Under the pieces are notes generated by a model. That model did not search any database. It was not told the origin of the DNA and saw nothing but the letters and a program-made list of their open reading frames with translations. From the NCBI GenBank assembly GCA_013423325.1, contig BLJB01000365.1, forward strand, positions 62,001 to 126,000: 64,000 bases of DNA, in the 5' to 3' direction. The first letter of the stretch is position 1. Every line of letters begins with the position of its first letter. Source of the DNA: Usnea hakonensis (Eukaryota; Ascomycota; Lecanoromycetes; Lecanorales; Parmeliaceae). The translations under genes and the position numbers were made by a program. Positions 57,963-64,000 of this stretch are shown piece after piece.

Positions 57963-59965
57963 ATGAGTGAGATTAGCAATGGTCAGCAAGGATATAATCA
58001 AGAAAACCATAAGAATATGATGTCGACGCGTACCTATCTGGCTCTACTGGTCGTTCGTTTATATCTGGCTCTGCAGCCAAGCTACATCCATCCAGATGAG
58101 AATTTTCAAGGCCCAGAGGTCGTTGCTGGTATGTCTCCACTTCCTCTTCTCCACCTTCCCTTTCCCCTTTTCTGTTCGGACAAGCCTTTACTGTCTGCCA
58201 CCTGCCACCTGCCACCTGCCACGACTAGCAATGAGCTTCCAAACTCAATGGACCGCGCATTATGAAGCCCAGACCAGACCAGACCATAATCTATCCCTCA
58301 GTCACTTGTTGCTCTTCGCAATTACCCACGTTTCTCTGCATGGCCTTCTCCATTGACCCAAATCACTGAATTGTTTTGTCATCAGGCAGGATATTTGCTT
58401 TCCCTCACCATCTGACATGGGAATTCACAAATGAGAACCCTATCCGAAGTGTCTTTTCACTATGGCCAATATACGGCCTTCCAATGTTGGTGCTCCACTG
58501 GATCTGGTCAGGAGTAGGAACAAGCGAAGTCCCTCCACGGGTTGTGTACTATACGATGCGGGGCTTGATGTTCATGATGAGCTTCGTATTGGAAGATTGG
58601 GCAATACATGAACTCGTCCAGTCTCCCCAGCATCGACGGCTAGCCATCACCTTGGTTGCCTCCTCATACGTGACTTGGACCTACCAAACACACACTTTCT
58701 CCAATTCCATCGAAACTCTGGTTGTAGCCTGGAGTCTGGTCATGATCCTGCGGATTCTGGACAAACAAGTACGTCCACTGTCCATTGAGAAAGACAAACA
58801 AGAGTTGAGAGTGAACAGCAACGAGCGTCGCTTCTTTCCTCAGCTATCTTGGGTGGTCTAATTGCCTTCGGCATCTTCAATCGTGTCACCTTTCCTGCCT
58901 ACCTCCTTGTTCCATGCCTCTATCTGTTACCACATTTCTCCCGCAGGTACGATCGCTCTTTACCGCCCCAAGGCAGAACTCGAGATCATACTAAACCATA
59001 ACAGGCCCTCTTCTCTGCTCGTTCTTTCCATCTCTGTCCTCCTCACAACAAGTTTCGCCATCGTCGTTGACACAGACTTCTACCATCCTGATAGCCCATT
59101 ATTACATACCCTTCTCACTAATCCCACTTTTACACCTCTAAATTCTCTCCTTTATAACGCCCAGACTTCCAACTTGGCCACGCATGGCCTGCATCCACAC
59201 TACCAACACCTTGCTGCTTCTCTACCCCTTCTCTTGGGTCCAGCCATCTATCTATTCTTCTCCGTACCAAATCGAAATATTCCACGCCTGCCTGTGCTGT
59301 CGGCGATATCTGGAACACTCCTTCTCAGCTGCATACCGCATCAAGAACCCCGGTTCCTGTTACCTGCCATACCGCTTCTTCTCTCATCCCTACATCTACC
59401 AAGGTCCAGATTATCAACAAAATACTGGCTAGCAGCCTGGATCCTTTTCAATGCTTTGTTCGGCGTTCTCATGGGGATATATCACCAAGGCGGCGTAGTT
59501 CCAGCACAGACATGGCTGGGACAACAGAGCACATTTGGCGTGAGCAGGACAGAGGTTCTTTGGTGGCGTACCTACAGTCCGCCCATCTGGCTCCTGGACC
59601 ACAATCTGATACGGACCACGAATTTGATGGGTATACCTTTCGCATCATTGCAAATGCAAGTCGAGACAGCGCTTGGGCCAGAATGCAACACGAACAAAAC
59701 CGTTGGACTCGTCGCGCCTTATTCTAGTCTCGAGATTGATCCTTGGATTGCAAAGAGCGTGGGGGATCAGGCGTTCAATTTCGAAGAGGTTTGGAGGTAT
59801 GACAAGCATCTGAATCTGGACGACTTGGATCTAGGGAAAGAGGGAATATGGGGAACGCTAGAAAGAGTGGTAGGGAGGAGAGGGCTGGTGGTTTGGAAGA
59901 TTAGAAGGGCATGTAGAGTGCTCACAGGAGAGGGAGTAGCAGGAGTACTTGGTGTAGATTGGTAG
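57963..59965 (+). CDS. SMP3: GPI mannosyltransferase IV (Smp3, GT22 family)
   Basis: Four exons (57963-58128, 58386-58768, 58819-58946, 59005-59965) give 545 residues. Smp3 adds the fourth, side-branch mannose to the GPI core in the ER lumen, an essential step in yeasts. The GT22 signature YIHPDENFQGPE is intact in exon 1. GRIFAFPHHLTWEF, RGLMFMMSFVLEDWAIHEL, LIAFGIFNRVTFPAYLLVP and HQEPRFLLPAIPLLL follow, with many hydrophobic segments. The 50-nt third intron explains an apparent frame change at 58,770-58,860. The first intron (257 nt) is long for this window and holds CTGCCAC and AGACC tandem repeats. A second ATG at 58018 could also be the start. Convergent with RAD23. Confidence 0.93.
58195..58222. 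repeat. CTGCCAC tandem repeat inside SMP3 intron 1
   Basis: Four copies of the 7-nt unit. A shorter AGACC tandem (about 58,267-58,283) follows in the same intron. Confidence 0.85.
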
Positions 59966-60244
59966 ATAGTCCCAGGAAGTTGGAAAACGAGACCTGATGG
60001 ATTCATGGACAAGCTGGAACGTTAGACGGTATAGCGACATGTACAAATCTTCATCATAGAGTCATCGTCTAATTAGCATCGTTCGAGCTATGCCGCCTTA
60101 TCCTCATCGCCAATCGCACCGTGGATACATTTGAATGCAGAGTTCACATGGCTCTTGGAATCAGCTATCCATCGTTACCGTCATTGAAAGACCAGCCGCT
60201 CGAGGCATGCTACATATTCTTTTGCTTACGAAAGCACGAGATTA

Positions 60245-61861
60245 TCAAGCTGCCCCTTCGGGATCGTCGTCCGGCTGGTCAAACAGGAAGTTCGCCGCCA
60301 TCTCCTCGTTCTTGTCACACGCGAAATAAGCCTGAATGACCGCATCACGCTCGAAACCCAGGCGACATAACTGAGCATGTCAGCAACAGTGTTCCACACA
60401 CGCGGAGCTAAGGTATGGCGAGCTCACCCTCTCGATTGCATCCCGCTCTTCCTCCGTGACACTGATCTCCTGGGCTCCAGGTGGCAGCGGCATATCGTCC
60501 CCAGCGTCCTCGCTCAACAGCTGTAGGAATTGATCTGGATGCTCGCCAATGAGCCGCGCAAGGTCAGGATTGCCCGCTCCGACCTGTTGTAGAATCGGCT
60601 CTAACATACGTGGCTGAGTCTGCACAATCTGACGGAGCTGCTGGAATTGAGGGTTGCCGCGTAGAAAGTCGAGATTGCCGAGACCGCCAGTACCGCCTTC
60701 TGCTCCAGCTGCTGCACCAATCCCAGCACCTAAGCCTGCAAGATTAGCACCACCGGCTCCTCCCGTACGTCCTCCGCGCGCTCCTCCAGCTCCTCCACCA
60801 GCTCGGCCGGCCTGCGCGGCCGCTTCAAACAGATTGATCGGCTGGTCGCCTTCGTCAGCGGCGGCTGGGGCTGGTGGACTAGCAGCTGCAGCGGGTGTGC
60901 TAGCAGCAGGTGCACCTCCCGTGGCACCGCCTCTTGCTTGTGCTTGCTCTCGTTGAACATTTTCCGGGATACCCTGAAGATATTAGTGATCGTTGTATAC
61001 TTCTTATAGGCAACTCAAAGACTTGCATTCAGGAGATATTCGACTGCACGGTCTGGATTAAAAAATGCTGCTCGCATTGCACGATCAATCTCGGCTCTTG
61101 GAAAGCCCATGCCCTCCATGTTTGCAATAGCTTCCTCACGTTGTGCACCGAGTGTGAGAGCTGATGGGTCGTTAAAGTTTGCGCTCTCTGCAGACGGAGC
61201 AGCGGCTGGGGCCGGTGATGGTGTAGATGGAGCATTTGATGTCGTATTCGTCGTCGCGGGAGCTGGAGCGGCTGGGGCAGCCGGAGTCTGTGCCGCCGCA
61301 GGTGCGGGTGTGGAGGGAGCTTTTGAGGTGGACGATGAAGCTAGGGACGCTGCTTTAGGCTAGAAACTGATCAGGCTTTTGCTAACATGCTCAGTCGGTG
61401 TTGCATCCACCCACCTTTGAGACCATGCAGACAATGAAACCCTTTTCTTCGATACTGTATGACTCGACTGTGTTTGCATCTTGCAAGATCTTGCCTGTTT
61501 ATAGGGTCTGAGATCAGAACAACCTTGGACAGACCTTGCGGGAAAGGAAGAAATCTATTCCGTTCACTATTGATGCATACCCGAGTAGATGAGTTTTTGC
61601 TGGCTAGCCTCCCATCCTTTCTCACTCGAAATCTTCTCTTTGACCTGTCCGATCTGTGCGCAAAATCTGTCATGAGCCTCTATCCTGTGACGATTACGCG
61701 ATGTTTGTGCTGGCTGTTGACCTTACCGTTTCTGAAGGCTCGGCCTCAATAACGAACTTCTGCTGCTTCAGATCCTGTACTACTAGTCAGACCTTAACGC
61801 ACAGGTAGAACAAGATGTCCTGGAAGATTCAAAGGCGAAGTACCTTGAAAGTGAGCTTCAT
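60245..61861 (-). CDS. RAD23: UV excision repair / proteasome shuttle protein Rad23
   Basis: Seven exons (61861-61844, 61774-61727, 61653-61581, 61494-61415, 61359-61027, 60973-60428, 60370-60245) give 407 residues. Rad23 binds Rad4/XPC in nucleotide excision repair and carries ubiquitylated proteins to the proteasome. Domains in order: UBL (1-75, KLTFKDLKQQKFVIEAEPSE ... GKILQDANTVESYSIEEKGF), an Ala/Pro linker, UBA1 (about 140-185, IANMEGMGFPRAEIDRAMRA), a Gly/Ala linker, the XPC-binding domain (FLRGNPQFQQLRQIVQTQP, about 268-322) and UBA2 (RLCRLGFERDAVIQAYFACD). The first exon is 18 nt. The fifth intron has a GC donor (AAT|GCAAGT) with a CACTAAT branch site. Confidence 0.96.
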
Positions 61862-63293
61862 CTTACACGGTTGCGTGCTGTGTCGCGCGGATGTTTTTTG
61901 CGGGCTTCTCTCCTTCGAACTAGATCACAGTAGAAAGATCTGAAGTGTTATAGCTACCTGGGTGAGCGGTGTTGCTGAGTAATGGTTGGATGTGACATGG
62001 ACAGAAGACGACGAAGAGTTGAGCGAGTTGTGTATCCCTTCACTTTTGTAAAATACTCTAATACGTAAATACCTACCTTAACCTACTCCGTAAGGTAAGG
62101 TACCTTAGCCCTCTCAAGACTTAGTGCGCTTCCATAGCGCCTTGGCAGCTTATGACACAATTTTTTCTCTTAGTAAGTTTACCATATTGCATATTGCTCT
62201 CATAGGTTACTCGGTGGAACACTCGGTATTCAGTCCATCTTCTATTGTTCAAGGAAATTATTTATAACTAGCAGCCACGACATGCTAGACATTCTAGACA
62301 ATCAGCTAGACTGTTGTCTCCCATCGCCGCATAAGTACGTACTCCACTCCATAGAGGGGGGCAATTTCAACCACTTTGAACCCCGGACACCGGCCACATT
62401 TTCTTATTTTAATCTTCAACTTTTCGGTTTCCTGTTTTCCTGAACCTGGGGTTGATATGCCAACTCGAGCTCGATGCGACCGCTCACCGGTCTGCGTTAG
62501 TGATGGATTTTCCCGAAACAGACAAAGATGCCACGCTGTTGCCTCGATACAGCAAACAAATTGGAGAAATGTTGGAGAGTTGCACGCTTGGAATACGTGC
62601 AAGTGATACTCCTCATACTCTATATCGGGCATTTGGGCTCCATATTGGGATCGATGTGCTCATTAAGCGTCGGAAAGGTAAGCTAGCAGGGATCCTCATC
62701 TGCGGACCATACGGGTAAAACAAGCAGCCATGTCGCGACCGCGTTGTTCAGCCTGGACTAGGTACCTTACCTTGTGCTAAGTGTACGTATAATAATAAGC
62801 CCATAAGGAAGCAGATCCCTGCTGCCTTCGCGTGTTGCTACGTCCACAATCCTAAGATTCGCACGCTTCGACGCGCCTTGAGGTTTTTTCTCCTTCCTTT
62901 TCCCTTCCCTTCTCTCTGCATCTTCTTGTTCAATGTTTGAAATGGATACAATTCATCTCTCCATCTTTTGCTACCCTTCCTTTGTACCTCTTGAGACTCA
63001 ATTCTGTCCTTGATCATCTGAATTGGGACCTTGGTATTCTAACATCAAGTCGCCTATCCGACTTCCTTCCATTGACTACTCCCTTCGTTTCCAAAAATCC
63101 ACAGGATAGACTGCAGTCACATTTGACGTCTTGAAGTTCGTTGTACCTGAGCAATTCTTGTCCGCAGAGCCAGCTGCGTCCATCAACCTTCTGTGCAAAA
63201 TATCCAATTGACTGGTCCACCGAGCAGTCCTAGCTTTGCTCCTGGCCTCCAAGGATTGCCTATCAGAGTCTTGAAGAGAGCACCAAAGGTACA
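61862..63293. promoter_or_regulatory. Divergent region between RAD23 and the right-edge membrane gene
   Basis: A 1.4-kb head-to-head gap. ACCTACTCCGTAAGGTAAGG and then TACCTTAGCC at 62,080-62,110, with TAGGTACCTTACCTTG near 62,760, are strong copies of the dispersed motif. CTAGAC units repeat at 62,285-62,312. A 71-codon ATG frame at 62503 is listed separately. Confidence 0.45.
62503..62718 (+). CDS. Hypothetical small open reading frame (71 aa)
   Basis: ATG at 62503 opens a 71-codon frame with a non-repetitive, amphipathic composition (YSKQIGEMLESCTLGIRASD, then HIGIDVLIKRRK). A possible donor GGTAAGCT follows the KRRK codons at about 62,677, so it could also be a first exon. No family recognised. 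Confidence 0.25.
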   Translation: MDFPETDKDATLLPRYSKQIGEMLESCTLGIRASDTPHTLYRAFGLHIGIDVLIKRRKGKLAGILICGPYG

Positions 63294-64000
63294 ATGGCTC
63301 GACGACTTACATCCACAGTCATAGGTGTGGTGGCCTTGATACTAGGCGTCGCCACTGCCATCTTGATGTTCATCCTAGCTGGGTGTTTGATTTCAGATCA
63401 CCAAAAGTCTTTTGCTTTTCCTCTGGCTGCAGCTGTAATACAGTTCCTTTCAAGCGGGAGCCTAGCCGTGCTCATCTACCGCAAAACTCGCTATGATCAG
63501 ATCCTTGCGCTGCAAACGGGGCAGACACTCTTGCCCATCCTTCTGCTTGGAGTGTTGCCGAGTTTGGTAGCTATTGTGAATGTTGGGGCCGCTCTGGGAT
63601 GGGCCGAGGCTGGGGATGTAGGAAGAGCTCTCCTGATCTCCGGAGTATCTGCATCGACCTTCTTGACTATCATTCTCATCGTCTGGGGGTTCTCCATAGG
63701 CGCTCATATTCTCTGCTACTCATATTTCGCTTGGTTCGCACGGTCGACGCAGAAAAGATGCCCTCAAATGTTTGCTATCGAGGGACCGCTCGACGAAGCA
63801 CCACAGGAGATGAGAGAGGCTAGCCGATCTGTGACTGAGACTACCATTGAATCGAATCCCTTTCATCAACAATTGTCTTCATCGCTACCTTCTTTGACAG
63901 CTTCGGACGGCACATGTTCGCTCCGCTCATCTTTCTCGACCACACAGCGTCCATCATCCTCAAGGCGGGGTTTACTAACTCGTCAGCCCTCGTATACGCG
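63294..64000 (+). CDS. Four-helix membrane protein, unknown function (3' truncated by window)
   Basis: An open frame from ATG 63294 runs uninterrupted for 235 codons to the window edge. Four hydrophobic helices are clear: residues about 7-32 (VIGVVALILGVATAILMFIL), 41-62 (LAAAVIQFLSSGSLAVLIY), 76-101 (LPILLLGVLPSLVAIVNVG) and 109-140 (STFLTIILIVWGFSIGAHIL). A Ser/Thr-rich, probably cytosolic tail follows from about residue 150. The layout (four helices, polar tail) resembles tetraspan fungal membrane proteins, but I do not recognise the family. No intron is needed in the visible part. Confidence 0.75.
   Translation, partial: MARRLTSTVIGVVALILGVATAILMFILAGCLISDHQKSFAFPLAAAVIQFLSSGSLAVLIYRKTRYDQILALQTGQTLLPILLLGVLPSLVAIVNVGAALGWAEAGDVGRALLISGVSASTFLTIILIVWGFSIGAHILCYSYFAWFARSTQKRCPQMFAIEGPLDEAPQEMREASRSVTETTIESNPFHQQLSSSLPSLTASDGTCSLRSSFSTTQRPSSSRRGLLTRQPSYT

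Noticed and set aside
58760..58870. Apparent frameshift or stop in SMP3
   Set aside because: A 50-nt intron (58769-58818) with GTACGT donor restores frame and conserved family sequence, so the gene is intact.
1..64000. CRISPR arrays, prokaryotic operons, toxin-antitoxin systems, prophage or intact transposons
   Set aside because: The window is spliced eukaryotic nuclear DNA; no spaced direct-repeat arrays, transposase, reverse transcriptase or integrase motifs were seen.

Overview
The window is nuclear DNA of a filamentous ascomycete (Pezizomycotina). The genes are split by short introns, mostly 45-70 nt, with GT-AG ends and CTAAC/CTGAT-like branch sites. The set is typical of that group: EPL1, calcineurin B, an RFX1-type factor, ATG101 (absent from budding yeast), PBN1, SMP3, a SARAF-like protein and complex I NDUFA6. 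A leotiomycete is my best guess, but nothing in the sequence proves the class. I see no prokaryotic, viral or intact transposon sequence. Coordinates for spliced genes are the outer limits of the coding region, and the exons I worked out by phase-matched splicing are listed in each entry.

Layout. 1.9-11.5 kb: a Ser/Pro-rich orphan (-), RPC19 (+), NDUFA6 (-), BUD31 (+), a membrane orphan (-), the AMPK/SNF1 beta subunit (+) and KAE1 (-), packed tightly with strands alternating. 11.5-13.5 kb: no intact gene, with possible remains of a decayed one. 13.5-20 kb: EPL1 (-), calcineurin B (+) and a Gln-rich conserved orphan (-). 20-25.4 kb: a gene-poor block with polypurine microsatellites, AT-rich stretches and overlapping inverted repeats. 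25.4-52.6 kb: thirteen genes in strict strand alternation: MRPS9 (-), eEF1B gamma (+), AOS1 (-), a conserved orphan (+), RFX1 (-), YOP1 (+), ATG101 (-), PEX3 (+), PBN1 (-), SARAF-like (+), BDP1 (-), BRE1 (+) and RVS161 (-). 53.3-64 kb: a HAL/SAT4-type kinase (-), SMP3 (+), RAD23 (-) and a four-helix membrane orphan (+) that runs off the window.

How the genes relate. This is core housekeeping content, not a cluster. Themes recur: Pol I/III transcription (RPC19, BDP1), chromatin (EPL1 of NuA4, BRE1), RNA processing (BUD31, KAE1), GPI-anchor assembly (PBN1, SMP3), ubiquitin and SUMO (BRE1, AOS1, RAD23), organelle and membrane shaping (PEX3, YOP1, RVS161, ATG101) and nutrient, Ca2+ or ion signalling (AMPK beta, calcineurin B, SARAF-like, HAL kinase). 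Most genes sit in head-to-head pairs sharing 50-750 bp promoters. Those shared promoters repeatedly carry a palindromic motif of the type AAGGTAC / GTACCTTA, which is the most striking unexplained signal in the window.
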